A stretch of DNA of 64,000 bases from a virus. The translations under genes and the position numbers were made by a program. The stretch spans positions 42,889 through 106,888 of the IMG/VR virus record IMGVR_UViG_3300032093_000037; one strand, 5' to 3'. Of the stretch, positions 17,902 to 28,184 are shown in pieces; within the stretch, counting starts at the first letter, position 1; each line of letters starts with the position of its first letter. The notes under the pieces are model-generated. The model was not told where the DNA came from. It was given only the letters and a program-made list of their open reading frames with translations, and did no database searches.

Positions 17902-20900
17902 ATGCCAAAATCATACAGAATAAGAACCGAAGTTGGTGTTGACAAGTACATCAATGTAAATTTAGAACAAGATTGGGAGTCTTTAGAAGTACTCTCACTG
18001 AAAATACTTGCAAATGATGTTTATACAAGAATGTGTGCTGATTACGGAGTTGTGGTTGGTAGAGTTTTTGTGAATAATGGTTTTGGTTTACCAAATGCAA
18101 GGGTTTCTGTTTTTATTCCCCTTGATGATGCGGATGAACTAAATCCTGTAATTTCAGAATTATACCCATACAAAACTATCACAGATACTAATGAAGAAGG
18201 TTATAGATATAACTTACTTCCCAAGTTACCATCATACAGAGGTCACCAATCTACAGGATCATTCCCAAATGTGTCTGATGTATTAATGGATGACTCATAC
18301 ATTGAAGTCTACGATAAGTATTATAGATTTACTGTTAAAACTAATGAGAGTGGTGACTTTATGATTTTTGGTGTTCCTGTTGGAAACCAAACTATTGTTA
18401 TGGATGTTGATCTTTCCGATATTGGATGTTTTTCATTATCACCACAAGATTTAATTCAACAAGGATTAGCAACAGAGTCTCAAGTGAATGGATCTACATT
18501 CAAATCCTCAACAAATCTAAGAGAGTTACCACAAATTAAAAATTTAGTTTTTGACGTTGACGTATCTCCTTTTTGGGGAGATCCTGATTTATGTCAAGTT
18601 GCGATAACACGAGTTGATTTTGATTTGACAAAATTAGCAAACATTAATATACAACCGACCTCAATTTTCATGGGGTCAATTATATCTACAACAGATGATG
18701 ATGCATTAAAAGTAAGTTGTAAACCAAAAAACAATACAGGAAATCTTTGTGAAATAGTTTCAGGACCTGGCGAAATTTTGGCAATTAGACACACAATCAA
18801 TTCTGACGATCAAGGATTACCAATACTTGAACAATATCAAATAGAAGAGGAAGGAAAAGTTATCGATCAAGATGGAACATACCTATTGAATGTTCCTATG
18901 AATTTGGATTACGTTTTTACAAATGAATTTGGTCAACAAGTATTATCTGACGACCCATCAAAAGGTATCCCAACAAAAGGTAGATATAGATTTAAATTTA
19001 AATGGCAAAACGAACAAGGATTACAAGGGAGTTTTTTACGAGCCAATTTTTTAGTCCCTAATGTTAAAGAATATGGATGGACAAATTATACTGTAGATCC
19101 ATTAACAAATAACACACCCTCAACATACCCTTATAATTTAGGTGTTGGTGTTGTCACAGGATCTACAGTTGTTTTTGGGACGGCACAAGGATTGGCAGAC
19201 CCAACAACAACCAATGTCCAATCTTATATAATATACATAAATGGACAACCATATACAGGAACTCTAAACGCTATTGAAATAACACCAGGAGATCAACTTC
19301 AAATTGTTGCAAATCCTGTTGACCCCTCTCAACCACAAGTTATAACATTTAAACAATACCCACAAGCTCTATTTGATCTTTACAGATCATATGCCTTTAG
19401 TACCGATTGGGATGATTATGTTAACAAACAAGAAGCAATCAATTGTGAAGATACCTTTTACGAATTCCAATACAATAAAGTCTATACAACGGCAATGTTC
19501 CTTGATAGATATAAAAACGGAATTGGAAGGGCAAAACATTTAGGTATAAAAGAAATTGACAACAGAACTTGTAAATCAACTGTTAACACTTTTCCAGTAA
19601 ATGATATAATAAGGAACTTTGATCCTATTTTTTTTGTTTTTAATGTACTTGTTAATATTTTGACATTCCCAATTTTGGTATTGTTATTTGTCGCCCACTT
19701 GATTGCGTTATTGTGGCCTGTATTGAAATACTTGTTATTATTCCTTGGACCATATATTGTATATCAGGGTGTTTCTGCGGGAATAGATTTAGTTTATTAT
19801 ATTACTAGTCTTGGTGATTTTGCACCATTAGGAGGACCGGTAATTTCAATTGGTACTATTTTACAAATTATTGCTCAAGGGCTCAAAGTTATAATTCAAG
19901 TCGCAGCTGGTTTGGCGTTTACATATTTTTATACAAAATTCTTTCTTGATAATACCCAAAATGGTAAGATAGACAATTTCCCAAGAATTGGTCTACCTAT
20001 GATTGCATATCCTGACTGTACAAGTTGTGATTGTGATTGTGGAACAGCAACTTTGGATGATGACTTTGATGCAAATACTTTAGCACAAGAACAACAGGAA
20101 ATTCAAAATAGTTTACAAGACCCCTCAAGCGGACTTGGGTTTGATGTAGTATTGACTCAAACAAATAGTGTAATTGCGCCTGTTAATTCTCCTGGATCAT
20201 ACGATGTTTCCCATCCTAATTTTGAAAACGATGATAATGGAGACGACCCATTCCAATGTGGAAGTACGGGCGGATTCAAAAGTTTTGAGTCATTATTAGG
20301 ACAAAACGATATTAGCACTGCGGTTGCTGTAAAGGCGGCCTTGGATTTCAAAAGAATAATTTCAGGTTATGATGTATTATCATCAACCGACCCAAATAAA
20401 TTATATAGTAACGAACAATATTTGTTACATGCTCCTCAACCGTTTTTATGGTCTGCAAACAAACAAGGGGCTGGTATTGCAGATGAAAGGTATTTTGCTT
20501 ACCCAACAACGGCAACTTTTCCACAACAATTAAATCAATTCAATACAAGAGATAAATATTTTTCAGGTGTTAACCAAATCAAAACAACTGTAAACCCAAT
20601 TTCAGGTTCAACACCATTTTTTGATCAAGTTGTTGTTGTTTTGATGAATTCAGGAACCGCAGCGTCAATTACACCTGGTGGTATTTGTTCTTTCCAAGAT
20701 CCAAACTATATGGATTCAGGTTCTCAGTTTAGAATGAGAAACCTTACGGGTGCAACACTGAATCAATTTGGTAACAATGCAATTACAGGTTTAACAACCA
20801 CAGGTGTTACAACATATACTGTGAATTATGCAGACCCATCTAACTCAAATGGAACATCAAGTTTACCGGCAATAATTTATATTGATCAACCACAAGTTAG

Positions 20901-23493
20901 TCAAGTTGCGGGAACTATAACACAAGAACAAAGTTTTTTACAATATCCGACAGATATAGAATATTTCCAATTGTTAACTGGTTTAACTGTAACAGACTTT
21001 GTAAACACTTCTTTAGGAACATCAGGATATTACAAAAGTGCTTATTTAGAACACAATGTACAATTTAATTATCCAATATGTAATGGAAATAATGTGCCTA
21101 TTTGTCCTTCTTTTGGTCCATACACAATCCAAGACGTTTTATACACTATGCCGAATTGGCAAAATTTTGAAGTTTGTATTTTTGTTCGAGGTGTTGACCC
21201 TCACACCGCACCTCAAACAATTTCTTACGACGTGTCTAAAATATTTGGTCATACTTCGTTCAATGGAAGTGTAGTGATCAGTGGTAGTTATTATTTGAAT
21301 GTACCAATACAAAGTTCTACGGTATCTCAAAAACCTCAAACACACAATACAACAAATAACAATAATGTTAAATTGTATTTTCCATCTTATAATTTTACAA
21401 TTACACCACCAAGTATCAACCCAAACAACTATAGCGGTTTTACATCAAATTTACCTTATTTTTATTTAAGTACTGATGACACACCATCATATACACCAAC
21501 ACCTGGATGGTTAAATGTATCAACACAAACACAAGGTTCTCCTTTTGTTTATGTTGACTCGAGTTCACAATATACTTTACCAAGAAACCAAGCAAATCCA
21601 ACGACATATGTTGGGGGTGGTGCGTTTTTAGGATGGGTTGGTAACAATCCGTTTTCATCAAACATGTTGACTGATACCGCAATATCTGACGATAATCAAA
21701 AGAAACAATATTATAACACTAATGCGGGATATTTTCAACAACAATCTTCATGTGGAGGAAATGGTAATCTAAGTTCTTTATATTCTCCGGCATATTATAA
21801 TCAATCTTTTTCACCTATAAATTTTGGAAATTCACTTCTTATAATCATGAGAAGTGATAGGTTACCAACCTCAACAAGAGTTGAAAATGGAGCAAGTCCT
21901 ACAACAGGATATGCTTTACATCAGAACAACAATTTTGCGGTTTATACTGTTAGTGGTGAATTAGAACCACCAACAATAACTGCAGGTGCTGACTTACCAT
22001 CAGGTGATAGTTTTGATGAAACTGGACCAACTTCAGCTTTGACCTCTACTTTAACATGTGAAGGTATGGTTCCTTTAGAGTGTTATAGCGGTTCAGGAAA
22101 TAATGTTGGTGTAATACCTGCAGGACAATGTTCTATACCTGAAAACAGGATGATAAATGGATGTTACTGTCTTCTTAATAAAAAATATGTCAAAGAGTAT
22201 GGTTCAGATGTGAGATTATTTTTAGAATGGAAAGTTAGATTTACCATGAACTTTGCTGCGTGTAGAGGAGTTTTTGCTCAAGTATTCCAAAACAATTGGA
22301 TCAACGGAGTTCTTTATATGTTTAATTTTAACAAAAGACAAACATTCGGTGTTAATCCATTGATACCAAATTATGATTATTGTACTGATGTTATTGTATT
22401 TGACGACATTAATAATAGTTTTTTCTACAGATCATCTCCTTGGAATAAAACCATCCAACAATTTATTGGTAAGAATAAACCACAAATTAATCCATTAATA
22501 CCACAAAGATTGGCAACATTCCCAGGTTTTGGGTATAATGATAGACAAATCCAATTTCCAACTACACTTACAGATTTAGGACCAAGAGACTTTTTTATAA
22601 ATGAGATCTGTTGTGGGGCTGGTGAAAACGGGTTTGGATCCTATTATGCTGACCAATTAAAATCTACCTCATATCAAGATAACTCAGACATTATACAACT
22701 TGGGTTTTTATCAAGAATATTGAATGAAGGTGTAAGACAAAGAATATTACCAATAGGACAAGGTCAAAATAATACTGAGGGTAAAGGAATTGAACAATTC
22801 TTCAATAGCACAAGGGGAGGATACAGAATAGACGGAGATTGGGCACAAATGTTATCAATCAACTCGGAATGGAAGGTTTTACCATTTATAAGTGAAAACC
22901 TTACAGGACCAAATGCTAATGATTTTATTTTCTTTGGTGATAATTATTATCCTGCAACCCCTCCATCAGGGGCAAATGATATAAAACCTATTATGGGACT
23001 ATTTTTCCAAACCCCTCTTGAAAATTTAAGATATAGAAAAATTGAATCACCAGGTATTGAAACGTATAACTTCAACCCATTAATTCAAAATTACTTTGGA
23101 TATGGTAAATCACAAGTGGTTCCACATTACAAGTGGAGTTTAAAACAAAGTAACCCAAGTCAAAACATATTTGGAACTGAAGACAATAATTGGTATACAA
23201 ATGTTGTTGGACAAGGTTTCTTTAAGAAAAAATACCAAGATCTAGATTTTACAACTTTGGGTGAAAAGTATATTACAAGTACTACTAATTTAGGTTACAT
23301 TTCAAACTATACATTAGCTGGTGTACCTGAACCACTTATACCGCCATCAGTTGTCAATCAGGGACAACCTATTGGTAGCGCTAATCAAGCAGTAGTTGTC
23401 GGAGCACCTTACCATTTCTACTTTGGTTTGAACAATGGTAAAACTGCTTTGAATAGATTCTATAAACTTTATGTAGCAACAACAGAAGAATGA
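17902..23493 (+). CDS. Very large baseplate wedge-like protein with internal hydrophobic region
   Basis: The 1863-residue product directly follows gene 6, where T4 has the 1032-residue gp7. An early part (residues ~45-175) looks like a beta-sandwich of the carboxypeptidase-regulatory type (GRVFVNNGFGLPNARVSVFI ... SGDFMIFGVPVG). Residues ~570-685 are strongly hydrophobic, with several stretches that would score as membrane helices (for example FNVLVNILTFPILVLLFVAH). They are followed near residue 703 by a cysteine cluster CTSCDCDCG and an acidic segment. The rest is Tyr/Asn/Gln-rich beta-type structural sequence. The family is not known to me beyond positional similarity to gp7. The hydrophobic segment is exceptional for a baseplate protein. 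Confidence 0.7.
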   Translation: MPKSYRIRTEVGVDKYINVNLEQDWESLEVLSLKILANDVYTRMCADYGVVVGRVFVNNGFGLPNARVSVFIPLDDADELNPVISELYPYKTITDTNEEGYRYNLLPKLPSYRGHQSTGSFPNVSDVLMDDSYIEVYDKYYRFTVKTNESGDFMIFGVPVGNQTIVMDVDLSDIGCFSLSPQDLIQQGLATESQVNGSTFKSSTNLRELPQIKNLVFDVDVSPFWGDPDLCQVAITRVDFDLTKLANINIQPTSIFMGSIISTTDDDALKVSCKPKNNTGNLCEIVSGPGEILAIRHTINSDDQGLPILEQYQIEEEGKVIDQDGTYLLNVPMNLDYVFTNEFGQQVLSDDPSKGIPTKGRYRFKFKWQNEQGLQGSFLRANFLVPNVKEYGWTNYTVDPLTNNTPSTYPYNLGVGVVTGSTVVFGTAQGLADPTTTNVQSYIIYINGQPYTGTLNAIEITPGDQLQIVANPVDPSQPQVITFKQYPQALFDLYRSYAFSTDWDDYVNKQEAINCEDTFYEFQYNKVYTTAMFLDRYKNGIGRAKHLGIKEIDNRTCKSTVNTFPVNDIIRNFDPIFFVFNVLVNILTFPILVLLFVAHLIALLWPVLKYLLLFLGPYIVYQGVSAGIDLVYYITSLGDFAPLGGPVISIGTILQIIAQGLKVIIQVAAGLAFTYFYTKFFLDNTQNGKIDNFPRIGLPMIAYPDCTSCDCDCGTATLDDDFDANTLAQEQQEIQNSLQDPSSGLGFDVVLTQTNSVIAPVNSPGSYDVSHPNFENDDNGDDPFQCGSTGGFKSFESLLGQNDISTAVAVKAALDFKRIISGYDVLSSTDPNKLYSNEQYLLHAPQPFLWSANKQGAGIADERYFAYPTTATFPQQLNQFNTRDKYFSGVNQIKTTVNPISGSTPFFDQVVVVLMNSGTAASITPGGICSFQDPNYMDSGSQFRMRNLTGATLNQFGNNAITGLTTTGVTTYTVNYADPSNSNGTSSLPAIIYIDQPQVSQVAGTITQEQSFLQYPTDIEYFQLLTGLTVTDFVNTSLGTSGYYKSAYLEHNVQFNYPICNGNNVPICPSFGPYTIQDVLYTMPNWQNFEVCIFVRGVDPHTAPQTISYDVSKIFGHTSFNGSVVISGSYYLNVPIQSSTVSQKPQTHNTTNNNNVKLYFPSYNFTITPPSINPNNYSGFTSNLPYFYLSTDDTPSYTPTPGWLNVSTQTQGSPFVYVDSSSQYTLPRNQANPTTYVGGGAFLGWVGNNPFSSNMLTDTAISDDNQKKQYYNTNAGYFQQQSSCGGNGNLSSLYSPAYYNQSFSPINFGNSLLIIMRSDRLPTSTRVENGASPTTGYALHQNNNFAVYTVSGELEPPTITAGADLPSGDSFDETGPTSALTSTLTCEGMVPLECYSGSGNNVGVIPAGQCSIPENRMINGCYCLLNKKYVKEYGSDVRLFLEWKVRFTMNFAACRGVFAQVFQNNWINGVLYMFNFNKRQTFGVNPLIPNYDYCTDVIVFDDINNSFFYRSSPWNKTIQQFIGKNKPQINPLIPQRLATFPGFGYNDRQIQFPTTLTDLGPRDFFINEICCGAGENGFGSYYADQLKSTSYQDNSDIIQLGFLSRILNEGVRQRILPIGQGQNNTEGKGIEQFFNSTRGGYRIDGDWAQMLSINSEWKVLPFISENLTGPNANDFIFFGDNYYPATPPSGANDIKPIMGLFFQTPLENLRYRKIESPGIETYNFNPLIQNYFGYGKSQVVPHYKWSLKQSNPSQNIFGTEDNNWYTNVVGQGFFKKKYQDLDFTTLGEKYITSTTNLGYISNYTLAGVPEPLIPPSVVNQGQPIGSANQAVVVGAPYHFYFGLNNGKTALNRFYKLYVATTEE

Positions 23494-25286
23494 TGACAGT
23501 AGATCCATCAACAAGAATAATAGAATCAACGCAGAGATATAAATCGGCACCAAAAGTTGATCAATTTATAAATGTACCGTTCGCTCAAACTTCAAAAGAC
23601 TTAATCGAATATGATAGAAGTGTTGATTTGAGTTTGGCAACTGTTTTTGATGAAGAAAGACAAGCGTCCACAATATTCAGACCTGTTACCAAATTTACGG
23701 TTTTATTTGAAAACGCTTATACTGGGTCAACAAAATATGTTCCATATAGAGATAATCTATATTATACAAATGAACTAAATAACGCTATTCTATATTACCC
23801 ATCAGGAAATTTTGGACCAAACCCATCAACAGTCCAAACAGTTCAGTGGACAGGATTTCCACAATATTATGAATTCGATTTTATACGAACAGATAATGAT
23901 GTAATTGGTTATACTCAACCACCAAATAATCATTTAGATTTTAAAAACGTAAGTGCAACAACTTACAATTGGAGTCACTATTTAAGTTATGCTTTTATAA
24001 ATGATTATAATAAAAATTTATTTGCCGTTGAACCTAATTCTCAAATTAATTGGTCTTGGGTTGCTTCAGATGGTTTACCATACTATATAATGGTGGGTAA
24101 CGATTTGAATGGGTTGAATATTACATTTAAGTGTCCTGTAGAACATGGTTTACAAGTAGGAGAGTTTGTTTTATTATCAACAAACTATAACGGAACTGAA
24201 ATGTTTCAGGTATCAAGTTTGGGGGACACTGGAGATGGATCGGACGCATTTATTTTCAACATTAAAAATATTGGTTATACAGGAACAACATTCCAAACAA
24301 ATTCACAAGGGACTTTCAAAAGAGTTATAAATGCCGCAAATTCGGGAGATACTGTTAGTGAATATTATATAAGAAAACACAGAATATTAACAAATCAAGA
24401 ATGTTCTGTCTTAGTAAATGCAGGGTTTGAAAGAAATATTTATGGAGATAAAAGAAAATGTGAAATAAAAGTTTTAACACCAAATAACAAAGCTAGAGTG
24501 TCAACAAAAGAAGGTAATAGATCGTATACCCTTTCATTTAATTGTGATGTTGATATACAACCATTGAGAGATAACCAAGGAAGACCCTTAAGTGAATTAT
24601 TTTTTACGTCAATTTGGAGAGGTTATTTTGGATGGACTAAAGATCTAAAACAAGGGTGGTACTTTAACACCTTCTTAGAGAATAAAAAACCTCAATCATG
24701 GTGGGATGACAATAATGTTAACTCAAATGTTATTGTTAATCAAAATAGTTATGTTTCATTGTTAGGATCAGGACCTTTCTTTTATAATGATTTTTTACAG
24801 TCTGGTGACACTATAGATGGTGATTATTGTGAGTGGAATAATTACGAACAATTAGAAAGAGTTATTTCTTTGTATCAACATAAAATAAAATATAACCCAT
24901 TATGGTTCACACTTTATAATGATTTCTTACCCACAAATCAGCCAGGTTATTTTTATCAACCACACAGTGCAATACAAATTGCGGCATTTTCAGATTACAT
25001 TGAAGAGGGTGATTCATCAAATGTTGTTGGTATTCCTGATTATGCTTATTACTCAACTATGGCGGCATTATTTAGATGGAGAGATAAATATCCTTATGGT
25101 TTTATTGATACTGACGGTATTGGTGTTGATTATCCGTTCTTAAATAATGCTCATTATCCTTATAAAAATACAATTTTTAGAATTACTCCTGAATTATATA
25201 ATATACCAAATGATTATGCAATTTCAGGTTCGGTTCCATTGAACATAACAACAATAGCAGAACCAACTACAGATGAATGCGAATAG
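23490..25286 (+). CDS. Tail/baseplate structural protein
   Basis: The 598-residue product overlaps the preceding gene by four bases (ATGA), indicating translational coupling. A second ATG at 23493 is equally possible as start. The sequence is aromatic-rich and beta-type, with no membrane segment. A segment CPVEHGLQVGEFVLLSTNY (residues ~215-233) looks like a small beta-barrel domain. It sits in an unbroken run of baseplate genes and so is very likely a virion component. I cannot match it to a T4 gene by sequence; gp8 would be a positional candidate only. Confidence 0.65.
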   Translation: MMTVDPSTRIIESTQRYKSAPKVDQFINVPFAQTSKDLIEYDRSVDLSLATVFDEERQASTIFRPVTKFTVLFENAYTGSTKYVPYRDNLYYTNELNNAILYYPSGNFGPNPSTVQTVQWTGFPQYYEFDFIRTDNDVIGYTQPPNNHLDFKNVSATTYNWSHYLSYAFINDYNKNLFAVEPNSQINWSWVASDGLPYYIMVGNDLNGLNITFKCPVEHGLQVGEFVLLSTNYNGTEMFQVSSLGDTGDGSDAFIFNIKNIGYTGTTFQTNSQGTFKRVINAANSGDTVSEYYIRKHRILTNQECSVLVNAGFERNIYGDKRKCEIKVLTPNNKARVSTKEGNRSYTLSFNCDVDIQPLRDNQGRPLSELFFTSIWRGYFGWTKDLKQGWYFNTFLENKKPQSWWDDNNVNSNVIVNQNSYVSLLGSGPFFYNDFLQSGDTIDGDYCEWNNYEQLERVISLYQHKIKYNPLWFTLYNDFLPTNQPGYFYQPHSAIQIAAFSDYIEEGDSSNVVGIPDYAYYSTMAALFRWRDKYPYGFIDTDGIGVDYPFLNNAHYPYKNTIFRITPELYNIPNDYAISGSVPLNITTIAEPTTDECE

Positions 25287-26076
25287 AATAAAAATTTTAA
25301 AAACCGAACTTGAACAATTTGTTAATATACCAATTAACATGCAATGGGATTTTATGGGTAAAGATGATGCGATTGATGAATACGAAGTGAGTGTACTTGA
25401 TCAAGTTATAGGACCTGCGGCGGATTTTGAAATTGCAAGGTTTCCACATAATATATTTCAGAATCAAGATACAGCAATTAATTATGAATTTTATTTTTAT
25501 GATGATTCACAACCAATAACAGCAAACACTGTTGGTAACTGGAATATTTCATATTTAAATAACGGATTCACCGCGGAAGAAATTTACTACTATTCAAAAC
25601 CGTTTACTAAATCGTTTTTTAAGTTGGATTTTTATGATACTGCAGATGAAAGAGATCAACAAATCTATCTATCTGTAATTTTACCTGTTCAACAAGGATT
25701 AACACAAACAGTTGTTATATCTCCTTTAGTCCCACCAGTTGAAATTAAAAAACCAAAAATGGTTTTAGATTATTTAGGTGATAAAGAAGGATTTTTTATT
25801 TATTGGTTAAGAAGTAGAGATTTTATAGATGTCGATACTTTTTATGTGACTGCAAAATTTTTTGATGCTAGGTTAGGTTTTTTTAAACAAATGACCAATA
25901 CAAGACAAGATTTAATAACACCAACCAAATTTACTTTTAATAATGCAGACTATTTCTATTATAGATATAGTTTGAATTACGCAACTAAAACTTACGAGGT
26001 ATTCTCCACTTCAACAAACTTAAGAGTTGGGGACGGATTATCACCGATAAAATGGTATGAATATGTTAATCCATAA
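25273..26076 (+). CDS. Tail/baseplate structural protein
   Basis: The 267-residue product overlaps the previous gene by 14 bases and the next by one base (TAATGG), so it lies within a coupled operon. It is acidic and Tyr/Phe-rich with mixed strands, for example INYEFYFYDDSQ and FYVTAKFFDARLGFF. No catalytic motif, signal peptide or coiled coil is seen. I infer a baseplate or fibre-attachment protein from its place between large structural genes; no family is recognised. Confidence 0.6.
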   Translation: MNANRIKILKTELEQFVNIPINMQWDFMGKDDAIDEYEVSVLDQVIGPAADFEIARFPHNIFQNQDTAINYEFYFYDDSQPITANTVGNWNISYLNNGFTAEEIYYYSKPFTKSFFKLDFYDTADERDQQIYLSVILPVQQGLTQTVVISPLVPPVEIKKPKMVLDYLGDKEGFFIYWLRSRDFIDVDTFYVTAKFFDARLGFFKQMTNTRQDLITPTKFTFNNADYFYYRYSLNYATKTYEVFSTSTNLRVGDGLSPIKWYEYVNP

Positions 26077-27251
26077 TGGAATTACAACAATATAATTTCA
26101 TAATTTCTCCTGAAAACATCAAGAGTGATTTAGTATTTGTTCCTTATACAGGGGAGACAGATATAACGACAATCATAGACCCTTGTTGTTTAACAGCATT
26201 TACATTTAGTGCAGTAACAACAGGGACAACAGGTGTTTATTTACCAATGGAATATGTGTTATCAGGAAATACAGGTGGTACATCATTTTTAACGGGATTA
26301 ACGGTTAATTTAATGTTTACAGAATCTACTGTGGACATTGGGTATTACACGCCAACGGACGGTTTAATTTTACAACTTGACGTTTTAAATAATTTTATTG
26401 TAACAGCAAATACAATAAATCCTTACACTTTCACATTTTATAATACTTCAGATTTAGAGTTAATAAAATTCTTACAATTAGTTACTTATACTTTAGATTG
26501 GGGTGATGGATCAGCACCACAAGCAGTCTTAGGTATTTCACCAATAACACATACATATCCTGTTAGTCAAACATCTTATACAATAACACTTACGGCAAAC
26601 TCACCATGGGGTATTTCAAAAGTTCAAAAAGATATTATTGTACCTTACACAAATGCAACAATACCAAATCCAAACGGATCAATAACGTTTTATCCTGCGG
26701 GAGGTAGTTGGTCGGCAACACCTATAAGTTATGATTATATTTTTACAGGTGACTCAAACACAAACATAATTGATTATTATTCCTACAATTATACATCAGT
26801 TCCATTTCCAATAACAGGTTTAACCTTATCTTCTGTTAACGACTTAGCACAATTTGGACCTAAAACAAATTTATATGATGGTAAATTTAAATTAGGAGTT
26901 CAGGTTACAGGAACAACAGGGGCTATTGGAACATTTTGGGGACCTGATCCGAGTAATTCTTATACAGCATATACCATAAATGGTATGACTTATTTGGACT
27001 ACGAAGATTATACCATTTATGTTACAGATTCTTATGGTTTAGTTCCTGGTGATATTGTTTTAACGGCATTAACAAAAAATGAGGCTTTATTAAATGTTAT
27101 AGATCAACCTGAAATCATTACTAATGTTTTTGTTGAGAGAGGTAAATACACACCATTGGAAAATATACAAAGAATTGGGGAAGTTGATAATGTAGGAGAC
27201 TTAGAAAAATACGGATACAAATATTTCAACATTGAAAAAGTATCAACATAA
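26076..27251 (+). CDS. Structural protein with PKD-like domain
   Basis: The 391-residue protein contains a PKD-type immunoglobulin-like domain at about residues 140-190: LDWGDGSAPQAV, then THTYPVSQTSYTITLTA. PKD domains are common in surface and adhesive proteins. A later stretch, VQVTGTTGAIGTFWG, resembles the SGTTGG segments of the giant protein at the left edge, hinting at a shared structural module. It overlaps the preceding gene by one base and ends 27 bases before the next. A tail or baseplate decoration or fibre-connector role is inferred. Confidence 0.65.
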   Translation: MELQQYNFIISPENIKSDLVFVPYTGETDITTIIDPCCLTAFTFSAVTTGTTGVYLPMEYVLSGNTGGTSFLTGLTVNLMFTESTVDIGYYTPTDGLILQLDVLNNFIVTANTINPYTFTFYNTSDLELIKFLQLVTYTLDWGDGSAPQAVLGISPITHTYPVSQTSYTITLTANSPWGISKVQKDIIVPYTNATIPNPNGSITFYPAGGSWSATPISYDYIFTGDSNTNIIDYYSYNYTSVPFPITGLTLSSVNDLAQFGPKTNLYDGKFKLGVQVTGTTGAIGTFWGPDPSNSYTAYTINGMTYLDYEDYTIYVTDSYGLVPGDIVLTALTKNEALLNVIDQPEIITNVFVERGKYTPLENIQRIGEVDNVGDLEKYGYKYFNIEKVST

Positions 27252-27252
27252 C

Positions 27253-27260
27253 TATTTATA
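27253..27260 (+). promoter_or_regulatory. TATTTATA late-promoter-like motif
   Basis: TATTTATA lies 18 bases before the ATG at 27279, directly after the stop codon of the PKD-domain gene and before an A-rich leader. Confidence 0.45.
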
Positions 27261-27278
27261 AAAAAAAAGAAAAAACAA

Positions 27279-28184
27279 ATGGCTACAGGTAATTACGGAA
27301 CTATTAGACCAGCGGATGTCAGTCCTGAAGACGTGGAAATCGTTATGGTTTATACACCATCAAGAGATGACACACAAAACTTCATTTTAACAACATTAAA
27401 TGCTCAAGATGTCTTAAGACCATACTTCAATAATAATGCAACAGGAGGAAATACTGTTGAAGTTTTAGGTGGGTTGTATAGTTTAAAACTACCTGCCGAT
27501 CAGTTCACAAGTTTGGGAATTTATACTTTAATGATTAGACCCGCACAAATTAGAACGACTATCACAGATTGTGGTGTTTTATCTGCTCTACCAAATGTTA
27601 AAGGAATAGTAATTGATTTGAATAATGTACCAACAGAATATAGAAATAAATTTGTTAATCAAGGACTTGTAGGATTTAGAGTGGAATATTTGAATCCCGA
27701 TGGAACAAAAATTCCTAACTTCTTTAGAATAATAACATCTTCATTCTACTGTGAACCAGTCATTCAAAACTTAACTAACACAATTCAAAAATCTATTAGA
27801 TATAGATATGTTGAAGGTGCAACAAATCTTTTATTTTGTACACTTTCACCATCTTCATCACCAACAAACAAACCAAGTGCAACTCCGTATATCGGACAAC
27901 CTAACCAAAGTATTATAATAAGTAATACTTACTTCAATCCAATATCAACAGAGATTGAAATAGTAGATCAAGATATTTCAACTTTAGCGATAGCACTTTA
28001 CGGTAACCAAACTAAATCTATTGAGGACGGTATTTACACTATTTACGACGCTGACAATAACATCTACCAACAATACAACTTGTATGAAATTAAAGATCAG
28101 TTTAATACTCTTCTTTATGAAGTTAGACAAAATCGTAATGAAAATATCGATTTCTCTAAAGCTTTTAATAATATTGTTGCTTAA
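27279..28184 (+). CDS. Tail/baseplate structural protein
   Basis: The 301-residue product starts after a TATTTATA motif and an A-rich leader, and ends with a one-base overlap into the next gene. It begins MATGNYGTIRPADVSPEDVE and shows regular strand-type sequence with a C-terminal helical end (EIKDQFNTLLYEVRQNRNEN). Four of its cysteines are dispersed. No known motif is visible. Its conserved style and its place directly before the gpI-like gene suggest a baseplate component. Confidence 0.6.
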   Translation: MATGNYGTIRPADVSPEDVEIVMVYTPSRDDTQNFILTTLNAQDVLRPYFNNNATGGNTVEVLGGLYSLKLPADQFTSLGIYTLMIRPAQIRTTITDCGVLSALPNVKGIVIDLNNVPTEYRNKFVNQGLVGFRVEYLNPDGTKIPNFFRIITSSFYCEPVIQNLTNTIQKSIRYRYVEGATNLLFCTLSPSSSPTNKPSATPYIGQPNQSIIISNTYFNPISTEIEIVDQDISTLAIALYGNQTKSIEDGIYTIYDADNNIYQQYNLYEIKDQFNTLLYEVRQNRNENIDFSKAFNNIVA

